From: Bryobacterales bacterium
GTDB taxonomy: Bacteria > Acidobacteriota > Terriglobia > Bryobacterales > Bryobacteraceae
Length of the DNA: 34,595 nt
Direction of reading: 5' to 3'
Assembly: GCA_026129915.1 (NCBI GenBank)
Contig: JAHCHD010000035.1
Location: forward strand, 1-34,595
The translations under genes were made by a program, and so were the position numbers. The stretch's first letter is position 1. The number at the start of each line of letters is the position of its first letter. The notes under the pieces are model-generated. The model was given only the letters and a program-made list of their open reading frames with translations, ran no database searches and was not told where the DNA came from. This document shows positions 23,115 through 29,839 of this stretch, piece after piece.

Positions 23115-25256
23115 ATGTCCCACCTTGTGAAGTCCGCGGAGAAAGCGGTCGCCGTCACGGCGGATCTCGCGTGGCGTGTATACGAAAAGATCAATTCGAT
23201 CAACACCCGCCCGTCTTTTACCCCGAAGTGGTCCGAGAAGCCGCTGCTGAAGAGCTACCAGAAAGTGAAACCTCCGCTCGGATGGCCGCGCACGACGGAT
23301 TCGCTCTGCCCCAAGTGCATCCCCGACATTCGCAACAAGATCATCAACGGTGAACTGCCTGTCGAAATCCTGCGCAACGAGAAGGTGGGTGAGATTAAGG
23401 CCCAAGTGATCGAGCGCGACGGAAAGATCCTGATGGTGAAGGATTGCCCCGTTCACGGCCACTTTGAGGATGTGATGTCGATCGACCCCGCTTTCTTCAA
23501 GCACCTCGAAGAGAGCTTTCCCGGCCGCGACATCCGAGCCCACAGCGACAAGAAGCTGCATAACCACGGCTCCTCCACAATTACTCACGGCCGCGGTTCC
23601 GTGCTCACCATCGATCTCACCAATCGCTGCAACATGATGTGCGACCCGTGCTTCATGGACGCCAACCAAGTTGGCTTCGTCCACGAGCTCACCTGGGACG
23701 ACATCAAGACCATGCTCGACAACGCCATCTCCATCAAGCCGCGCCGACAGATGTCGGTGCAGTTCTCCGGTGGCGAGCCCACGCTATCGCCTTACTTCCT
23801 TGACGCCGTTCGCTACTGCAAGAAGGTGGGCTACAACTCCGTGCAGGCAGCCACCAACGGCATCGAGTTTGCGCAGAGCGCTGAATACTGCCGCCAAGCC
23901 GGTGAAGCCGGTCTTCGCTACGCTTACCTGCAGTTTGACGGTATCGGCAACGAAGCCAACAGCCACCGCGCCGTCGGCAACCTGTTCGACGTGAAGCTGA
24001 AGGCCATCGAGAACCTGCACGCCAACGGCGTGGATATTGTGCCCGTAACCACAATCGTCAATGGCATCAACAACGAGCAGGTGGGCCGCATCATCGAGTT
24101 TGCTCTCGACAACCCCAAGAAGATCAGCTTCCTCAGTTTCCAGCCTGTTTCTTTCACCGGCCGTGACGAGGAAGTCACTGACGAACGCCGCACGGCACAG
24201 CGCTATACGTTGTCGCACCTGGCCCACGACGTAAAGAGCCAAGTGGGCATGGGAGAGCCCATCCGCGACTGGTTCCCCATCAGCTTCATGAGCACCTTCA
24301 GCGACTTCGCTGACCTGCTGCACGGTCCTCAGGCCGATTGGGGCCAGCTCTCCTGCGGATGCCACCCCAACTGCGGCATCGGCATGGCGATGATGATCGA
24401 CAAGGAAACCAAAGAAGCCAAGCCGCTCACTCAGTTCATCAACGCGGACCGGTTGGCGAAGGACATCCAGAAGATCAATGACGCTGGCCGCGGCAAGTGG
24501 GCCAATGTGCTTGGTGTAGCGCTTGCGCTGCTGCGCAACTACGAACCCTTTGAGAGTCCCACGCACTTCCGCATTACTGACCTGATGAAGAAGTTCGACA
24601 AGACCTTTGGAGCCACCGGCAAAAACTACGGCAGTGTCGGCAAGGACCGCACACTCACCGATGTGGAGAAGCGCCGCGCGGACCGCTGGAACTTCCTTTT
24701 CATCGCCGGCATGTGGTTCCAGGACCTCTTCAACTACGACTTCCGCCGCACTGAGCAGTGCATCATTCCTTACGCCACGCAGGAAGGCGAAATCTCCTTC
24801 TGTGCGTATAACACCGGCGTGGGCTGGCGCAATATCGTCGAGAAAATGCACATGACTGCCACCCTCACCAAGTGGTACGAAGAAAAGGGCCGTCACAAGA
24901 TCTACGCCGGCGGCAAAGAAGTGGACATGGACAGCAAACGGCACTCGTTGATCCTGAACGAGGAAGCGGTTTCCGCCGAGCGCCAGCATGATCTTGACGC
25001 GATGGGCATCGCGAAGAATTCTCGCGAAGAAAAGATCCGCGCCCGCGACGCGAAGATGAAGGAAGCAGCCTTCGACGCGAAGATGGAGCAGCTATACCGC
25101 AAGGAAATCCTGAAGGAACCGGAAGCGCCCAAGGGTGGCTTCGTTTCGCTCGACGCGCTGGTTAGCGGCAAGAAGGACAACGGCCTGCACGGCATTGCCC
25201 CGGCGCCCGCCGCGGTGAAGACCGAGAGCGATCTGGTGGGTACCCAGGGCGACTAG
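23115..25256 (+). CDS. Radical SAM enzyme of Tes/MJ0619 type (tetraether lipid synthase-like)
   Basis: The 713-residue protein has an N-terminal zinc- or iron-binding region (CPKC at 65-68 and CPVHG at 111-115), the radical SAM motif RCNMMCDPCF (C172, C176, C179), FSGGEPT (219-223) and downstream cysteines CGCHPNC (414-420) and C549/C563 (EQCIIPY, SFCAYN). This layout matches the archaeal MJ0619 family, whose member Tes joins lipid chains C-C to make membrane-spanning tetraethers. Acidobacteria make branched tetraethers and iso-diabolic acid, so a membrane-lipid role is a reasonable inference. The ribosome site GAGGAG is 8 nt upstream. A charged Lys/Glu-rich tail follows the catalytic core. 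It appears monocistronic and ends in a strong terminator. Confidence 0.85.
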   Translation: MSHLVKSAEKAVAVTADLAWRVYEKINSINTRPSFTPKWSEKPLLKSYQKVKPPLGWPRTTDSLCPKCIPDIRNKIINGELPVEILRNEKVGEIKAQVIERDGKILMVKDCPVHGHFEDVMSIDPAFFKHLEESFPGRDIRAHSDKKLHNHGSSTITHGRGSVLTIDLTNRCNMMCDPCFMDANQVGFVHELTWDDIKTMLDNAISIKPRRQMSVQFSGGEPTLSPYFLDAVRYCKKVGYNSVQAATNGIEFAQSAEYCRQAGEAGLRYAYLQFDGIGNEANSHRAVGNLFDVKLKAIENLHANGVDIVPVTTIVNGINNEQVGRIIEFALDNPKKISFLSFQPVSFTGRDEEVTDERRTAQRYTLSHLAHDVKSQVGMGEPIRDWFPISFMSTFSDFADLLHGPQADWGQLSCGCHPNCGIGMAMMIDKETKEAKPLTQFINADRLAKDIQKINDAGRGKWANVLGVALALLRNYEPFESPTHFRITDLMKKFDKTFGATGKNYGSVGKDRTLTDVEKRRADRWNFLFIAGMWFQDLFNYDFRRTEQCIIPYATQEGEISFCAYNTGVGWRNIVEKMHMTATLTKWYEEKGRHKIYAGGKEVDMDSKRHSLILNEEAVSAERQHDLDAMGIAKNSREEKIRARDAKMKEAAFDAKMEQLYRKEILKEPEAPKGGFVSLDALVSGKKDNGLHGIAPAPAAVKTESDLVGTQGD

Positions 25257-25317
25257 TTTGCCTTAGGCTCTCTGACAATTTCCACAACACTCTGCAACCA
25301 TGCAGAACCTCCTCTAA

Positions 25318-25350
25318 GGCCCATCCCGACAATGGATGGGCCTTTTTTTT
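25318..25350 (+). terminator. Strong intrinsic terminator after the radical SAM gene
   Basis: A perfect 9-bp GC-rich stem (GGCCCATCC at 25318-25326 with GGATGGGCC at 25334-25342) has a 7-nt loop and is followed by eight T residues at 25343-25350. It closes the radical SAM transcript 61 bp after its stop codon. Confidence 0.95.
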
Positions 25351-25365
25351 GCACGGGTAAACGCG

Positions 25366-26046
25366 ATGGGCACTTACACTCAGCTAGGATGGCGCCGAGA
25401 TGCAGCGACATTGAGATTGAGACTTCTGTTTGCTGCAACGATGATGCTGGCCAGTGTGACCTGGGCCACTGAATTCACCGCGGACAGGCAAGCATCGCCG
25501 GAGGGGCAGACCCCTTCTGCGCCCGTGCAGCGTTTGGAGGGAAAAGCCTCGGTCTTGCCGGTGGCCCCGTTTGATTTGGAGAGTTTCCGTAAGAAGTACT
25601 GCAAAGGGGTGGTTGTTGACCAACGCATCCGCGGGGATGTCTTGGTCTACCGCCGCTCACAAGAGCCTGTTTATGGGAAGTCGCGCGGGTGCGAGGATGG
25701 CGGTTTCCGTGTGCACCATGCGATGTCGCCTTCCCAGCCAACACCCGTCCGCAGCCTGCTGGTTCCCTGGGAGGAGTTTGCCGGCCTGGATGCCAGGGAT
25801 CCTGCGGGTAGGGCAGGCGGGGCAGTGGTGATACTGGTTGGGGTTCCACTCTCCTTGTTCACCGGCGCTGGCGTGGCATTGCAGGTCTCGGAACTGGGTG
25901 GGCTTTTCGTTCTCGGTGGCGGCTTCATCGCAACGGCGCTGCTTGCGGGAAAGATGGAATCACAGCGCATCCGCCTGGCTCGGGAAGACATCGACGGTCC
26001 TCTGCGCGGATTTGTTCCGCAGCCACAAACACGAGGCAAGCCATGA
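25366..26046 (+). CDS. Secreted protein of unknown function, paralogue 1
   Basis: The product is about 226 residues with a signal-like hydrophobic segment (LRLRLLFAATMMLASVTWAT), a small domain with two cysteines (KKYCKG and KSRGCED), a motif VPWEEFAGLDARDPAGRAG, and a Gly-rich hydrophobic pair of helices near the end (AVVILVGVPLSLFTGAGVAL, LGGLFVLGGGFIATALLAG). I do not recognise a family. The start is unsure: ATG 25336 lies inside the terminator, so I prefer ATG 25366, or TTG 25411 just before the signal. It overlaps the next gene by 4 bp (ATGA), which encodes a related protein. Confidence 0.7.
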   Translation: MGTYTQLGWRRDAATLRLRLLFAATMMLASVTWATEFTADRQASPEGQTPSAPVQRLEGKASVLPVAPFDLESFRKKYCKGVVVDQRIRGDVLVYRRSQEPVYGKSRGCEDGGFRVHHAMSPSQPTPVRSLLVPWEEFAGLDARDPAGRAGGAVVILVGVPLSLFTGAGVALQVSELGGLFVLGGGFIATALLAGKMESQRIRLAREDIDGPLRGFVPQPQTRGKP

Positions 26047-26633
26047 ATACGAGACACTATCGGGTAATGGGGCGGGGAGGCAGCTATACCTCCGCGTGTC
26101 GCCCCACACCAGTGTTGCTGCAGCTATTGCTGGCTATGCTGGTGGTGTCGATGGCAGTTGGGCAAACTGCCGGGGCTGCAAGTGGCCCGCAGTGGAAAGT
26201 GACCGAAAAGGACATGTCTCTCGCTGAGTTCCGAGCCATTCATTGCGAGGGCAGCGGCACAGACCGGCTTACCGGCTACACCGGAATCCAGCGCAACCAG
26301 GCAGACCCGGTTCTGGGCCGGTTCTCGAAGTGTCTCCCGGAAGGCATCGAACTGAAGCAGGCGTTCTCCGCCGGTACTCCGGTGCCAGTGGAATATACGG
26401 TAATCCCCTGGGAGGTCATCGCAGTGGTGGAGTGTGATGAGCCCAGAGGACGCGCGGGTCGCAAGCGGACGGGGGCCCTGGTTGCCCTAGGGGGAATTGC
26501 AGCCGGGCTCGCACTCGGGTTTCGTGAGCGGGAAACGGCTGGCTTCTGGATTGGCGCGGGAAGTCTGGCGTCCGGCACGGGAATCGCTCGATCGATGCCG
26601 GAGCACCGCTTGCGGGTGCGGATTCTCGAGTAG
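26043..26633 (+). CDS. Secreted protein of unknown function, paralogue 2
   Basis: The 196-residue product has a signal segment (VLLQLLLAMLVVSMAVGQTAGA), two cysteines (IHCEGS and FSKCLPEG), an IPWEVIAVVECDEPRGRAG motif and a Gly-rich hydrophobic end. Residue order matches the preceding protein: SF/EFR...C-(K/E)-G, then (E/D)PVxG(K/R)...C, then PWE...PxGRAG. It is therefore a tandem duplicate that has diverged strongly. Translation is coupled by the ATGA overlap at 26043-26046. The pair may form a heteromer at the inner membrane; function is unknown. Confidence 0.72.
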   Translation: MNTRHYRVMGRGGSYTSACRPTPVLLQLLLAMLVVSMAVGQTAGAASGPQWKVTEKDMSLAEFRAIHCEGSGTDRLTGYTGIQRNQADPVLGRFSKCLPEGIELKQAFSAGTPVPVEYTVIPWEVIAVVECDEPRGRAGRKRTGALVALGGIAAGLALGFRERETAGFWIGAGSLASGTGIARSMPEHRLRVRILE

Positions 26634-26798
26634 CAGGAAATCGGTCACCTGCCCGCGAAGCGCCAATCCATGGTGTACCAGGAATACGATGTGGCACGGA
26701 ACATGGCAGCCCTAGGTTGTCAGGATCCATCCAGTACAATCAAGAGATTAGTTAACTCAGTTTACTTGTGATCTGAACCCAGTTGGAGTCGTCTTGCG

Positions 26799-27197
26799 AT
26801 GTCTCTGGAACCACTGCTCTCGTCGTCGCCGGTGATCGTGGTGCATGCCTTTGCGGCAATTGCCTGTTTCTTCATCGGACTCGCGCAATTCACCCTGGCC
26901 AAGGGAACAGCTGTCCATCGAATGATGGGCTGGACCTGGGTTGTCCTGATGATGGTAGTGGCGCTAACCAGTTTCTTCATTCACGAGATCCGTATGTGGG
27001 GAAACTTCAGCTGGATCCATCTGCTCTCCATTTTCGTGATCGTTCGGCTGCCCGCCATCGTGATGGCCGCCCGCCGCGGTGACACTGCACGGCACCGGCT
27101 GGGCATGGTTCTGATGTTTGTGGGAGCGCTGATGGTGGCCGGCGCGTTTACGTTGTTCCCGGGTCGAATCATGCACCGGGTGCTGTTCGGCGGCTAG
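26799..27197 (+). CDS. DUF2306 family membrane protein
   Basis: The 132-residue protein has four hydrophobic helices: IVVHAFAAIACFFIGLAQF, WTWVVLMMVVALTSFFI, LLSIFVIVRLPAIVMA and LGMVLMFVGALMVAGAFTLF. The pattern of conserved His (VHAF, VHRMMGW, HEIRMW, RHRLGM) and the HRMMGWxWVV segment match the DUF2306 family of unknown function, where such His residues could bind heme or metal (inference). The last 4 bp overlap the end of the convergent coaX gene at 27194-27197. It is separated from the secreted pair by 165 bp with no terminator I can see. Confidence 0.8.
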   Translation: MSLEPLLSSSPVIVVHAFAAIACFFIGLAQFTLAKGTAVHRMMGWTWVVLMMVVALTSFFIHEIRMWGNFSWIHLLSIFVIVRLPAIVMAARRGDTARHRLGMVLMFVGALMVAGAFTLFPGRIMHRVLFGG

Positions 27198-27970
27198 CCG
27201 ACTGGCCGGCCCACTCGTTCCCAAATCAGCCGCAGTCCCTCCAGCGTGATGTCCTCGTCCACGTGCTTCAGATAGCGCGAATCGCCCACGATCATCGAGG
27301 CCTGTCCGCCCGTAGCCACAGTCTTCGTGCCCGGCCCTAGCTCCCGCTCCAATCGCTCGCTGATCGAATCAATCATCCCAATTGAGCCGTAATACAGCCC
27401 CGACTGCATGCTGGTGACGGTGGTCTTGCCTATCACACTGCCTGGATTGCGGAAATCCACCTGAGGCAGCCGGGAAGTGCGTGCCACCAGAGCTTCCACG
27501 CTCACGCCGATGCCCGGACAGATCACTCCGCCAAGATATTCTCCCATTGCAGACACCACATCAAAGGTGATTGCAGTGCCTAAATCAACCACAACCACCG
27601 GACCCCCGTACTTGTGGAAAGCCGCCACTGCGTTCACGATGCGGTCGGCCCCCACTTCGCGCGGGTTGTCGTAGCGAATGGTGATGCCGGTGTCAGATTC
27701 ACTGGTCACAAACACAGGGTCCAACTTGAAATAGCGGCGGCTCATCCAGGCCAGGGAGGCATCGAGCGGAGGCACCACGCTTGCGATAATCAGCCCATCC
27801 ACCTGGGATTGGTCCAGTTGCGCCAGGTCAAAAAGGTTCCGTAGTAGGATTCCCCATTCGTCCGCCGTCTGATCACGCACCGTGCGAAGACGCCAGCGGG
27901 TCTGCAGGGACGAGCCCTCAAACACGCCCACGGTGATATTGGTATTGCCCACGTCCAGGGCCAAAAGCAT
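27194..27970 (-). CDS. coaX: Type III pantothenate kinase
   Basis: CoaX phosphorylates pantothenate, the first committed step of coenzyme A synthesis, in the cytoplasm. The 258-residue protein begins with the phosphate-binding LALDVGNTNITVGVFEG, and carries GADRIVNAVAA and VVDLGTAITFDVV, all hallmarks of type III enzymes of the ASKHA fold. The length is normal. It follows birA by 18 bp on the same strand; birA-coaX pairing is common in bacteria and supports both calls. The 3' end overlaps the convergent DUF2306 gene by 4 bp. Confidence 0.96.
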   Translation of the reverse strand: MLLALDVGNTNITVGVFEGSSLQTRWRLRTVRDQTADEWGILLRNLFDLAQLDQSQVDGLIIASVVPPLDASLAWMSRRYFKLDPVFVTSESDTGITIRYDNPREVGADRIVNAVAAFHKYGGPVVVVDLGTAITFDVVSAMGEYLGGVICPGIGVSVEALVARTSRLPQVDFRNPGSVIGKTTVTSMQSGLYYGSIGMIDSISERLERELGPGTKTVATGGQASMIVGDSRYLKHVDEDITLEGLRLIWERVGRPVG

Positions 27971-27988
27971 GCATGTCTCCTTCGAAGC

Positions 27989-28747
27989 CTACGCCCCCAC
28001 GGGACGTACGCCCCCCGCCACCACCAGCCTGCGTTCTCCGCTTGGCAGACGCAGCCACAGGTAGCCATCCTCGTTCAAGCCATCAGTGATGCCGCGTTCC
28101 ATATGGCTGCCGAAATCCACTTCTACTTCGCGTCCCTTGGCGTAACTCGAAGCCAGCAGGAAGGTGTCGATGATCTTCTGCTTGCCACCCTTTTCGAGCA
28201 TGGTGAGATAACTATCCACCAGTTCCGACAATGTCTTCAGCAAATCCTCGCGCGGCACTTCGGCGTGGCCCTCCAGCGCCAGGGACGTGGCTGGTGTCGT
28301 CAAGCCCTCCGGAAAAGTCTTCTGCTCAAGGTTGATGCCGATGCCCGCCAGGAAGGCTCCTTCCTCGTACTTCACGAGAATGCCGCACACCTTGCTGCCA
28401 TTGATAAGCACATCGTTTGGCCACCGCAGGTCGCAGCGCAGAGGCGTCCTGCGGCTGATAGACTCTGCCACTGCAAGTCCCAGGCAGATCGTCAGCATTG
28501 AGAATCCTGGCGGAGTACCTGGGCGCAGCACGAAGGTCACATACAGCCCGTCCCCAGCGGTGGAATGCCACTCGCGGCCCATCCTTCCTTCGCCCTGAGT
28601 TTGCTCCTCCGCCCCCACAATGGTGCCATGACGGGCGCCCTGTTTGGCCAGAATCGACGCCCGGTGCATGGTGGAAGGAAGGCTCTGGTGCCATTCGACA
28701 GCCTTGTCGGGCATCATCTGGTAGAGCAAGTAAGGGTTCATAACCAT
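27989..28747 (-). CDS. birA: Biotin--[acetyl-CoA-carboxylase] ligase
   Basis: BirA attaches biotin to the biotin carboxyl carrier protein of acetyl-CoA carboxylase. The ligase motifs are GEGRMGREW (biotinyl-AMP binding), RWPNDVLI, KVCGILVKYEEG and LAGIGINLEQ. The 252-residue protein lacks the N-terminal helix-turn-helix of E. coli BirA, so it is a class I enzyme without repressor function. A short C-terminal SH3-like domain follows (KGREVEVDFG to VVAGGVRPVGA). It is the first gene of the birA-coaX pair. The ribosome site is weak; a start at the second Met (28741) is equally possible. Confidence 0.95.
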   Translation of the reverse strand: MVMNPYLLYQMMPDKAVEWHQSLPSTMHRASILAKQGARHGTIVGAEEQTQGEGRMGREWHSTAGDGLYVTFVLRPGTPPGFSMLTICLGLAVAESISRRTPLRCDLRWPNDVLINGSKVCGILVKYEEGAFLAGIGINLEQKTFPEGLTTPATSLALEGHAEVPREDLLKTLSELVDSYLTMLEKGGKQKIIDTFLLASSYAKGREVEVDFGSHMERGITDGLNEDGYLWLRLPSGERRLVVAGGVRPVGA

Positions 28748-28899
28748 TGGAAGAAGTTCACTCCGTTTATCGTATCGCGGGTGATCACCGCCTTTTGGCT
28801 CATCTTCAGGTGAAATGCCTGCATGCGCGTGTATTCGTACTCGTTACGAGTTCCCCCTGCCCTCCTGGCAGAGTTTGCACTGGGCTTGCCTTTCCCCGC

Positions 28900-29835
28900 A
28901 TGATAGTCCTGATGGCTTTACGCATACCGAACTGGCTGCGCCGCACACTGTTGGTGCTTGGGTTGCTGCTGCTGGCCATCTCGCTTGCTGTCGGCGGGGT
29001 TTGGCTTTACCTGAATCCCACACCGGATCGAACCGACGGCATCGTCTACGGCCAGCGAAACGGGCGCGACCTCACCATGGATGTGTTCCGTCCGGCCCGC
29101 CCCAACGGACGTGGTGTGGTGTTTGCAGTTAGCGGAAGCTGGAAATCAAAATCACCCGGGGCAGTACCGGTTTCCACCGTTGCGGTGTTCCTACGGGCCG
29201 GTTATACCGTGTTCGCGGTCTGTCATATCTCGCAGCCTGAAGCGTCGGTGATGGAAATCATCGAAGACATGCACCGCGGCGTGCGCTTCATCCGGCACAA
29301 CGCTACTGAGTATGGCGTGAATCCTAACCGGCTGGGAATGGTTGGCGGCAGCGCGGGAGGCCACCTCAGCTTAATGACTGCCACACGCGGTGGCCCTTTG
29401 GACCCAGCGGCGGCAGACCCGGTAGACCGCGAATCCAGCGCCGTGCAGGCAGTCGCCATCTTCTTCCCTGTCACCGACCTGCTCAACCTTGGTACATCTA
29501 CTGAGAATCTCGGTGACGGCGGACCACCCAAGAGCTATCGCAAAGCCTTCGGCCCGGATGCGATGAACATGGATATCTGGAAACAGATCGGCCGCGACAC
29601 CTCGCCCATCTACCACATTCACCGCGGGATGCCGCCCATTCTCATCCATCACGGCAATGCCGACACACTTACACCGCTTGAGCAGTCAGAGCGGTTTGCC
29701 GCTGGCGCCGCGGAACTCGGCATCGACGTCCCCATCGTGGTGCATCCGGGAAAGGGCCACGGCTGGACCACGATGACGATGGACCTCTTCGACTTCGTGC
29801 GCTGGTTCGACCGGCACTTGGCCGCTGGCGCGTAG
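28900..29835 (+). CDS. Membrane-anchored alpha/beta hydrolase (esterase-type)
   Basis: The product of 311 residues from ATG 28900 starts with a basic stretch and one hydrophobic helix (TLLVLGLLLLAISLAVGGVW), so it is likely anchored with the enzyme in the periplasm. The hydrolase domain has the nucleophile elbow GGSAGG (S151), the acid D255 in HGNADTLTP and the base H287 in GKGHGW. It looks like a BD-FAE or carboxylesterase-type lipase/esterase acting on an ester of unknown nature. Neither ATG 28900 nor ATG 28912 has a good ribosome site; a longer frame back to 28747 has a poor translation. It converges on the kinase gene with only 4 bp between stops. Confidence 0.83.
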   Translation: MIVLMALRIPNWLRRTLLVLGLLLLAISLAVGGVWLYLNPTPDRTDGIVYGQRNGRDLTMDVFRPARPNGRGVVFAVSGSWKSKSPGAVPVSTVAVFLRAGYTVFAVCHISQPEASVMEIIEDMHRGVRFIRHNATEYGVNPNRLGMVGGSAGGHLSLMTATRGGPLDPAAADPVDRESSAVQAVAIFFPVTDLLNLGTSTENLGDGGPPKSYRKAFGPDAMNMDIWKQIGRDTSPIYHIHRGMPPILIHHGNADTLTPLEQSERFAAGAAELGIDVPIVVHPGKGHGWTTMTMDLFDFVRWFDRHLAAGA

Positions 29836-29839
29836 CCCG

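Noticed and set aside
23784..24989. 401-codon open frame antisense to the radical SAM gene
   Set aside because: It lies entirely within a well-supported gene with clear motifs, has no ribosome site and its translation is Val/Ala/Asp-rich in the way of GC-rich antisense shadows.
25336..25365. Upstream ATG for secreted paralogue 1
   Set aside because: It falls inside the terminator stem and T run of the radical SAM gene, so it is unlikely to be used.
26670..26771. Small plus-strand open frame of 33 residues between the secreted pair and DUF2306
   Set aside because: It has no ribosome site, no recognised motif and a length that is common by chance.
28747..28899. N-terminal extension of the alpha/beta hydrolase frame back to 28747
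   Set aside because: Its translation is not family-like, overlaps the birA start region and precedes a natural basic-plus-hydrophobic anchor starting at 28900.
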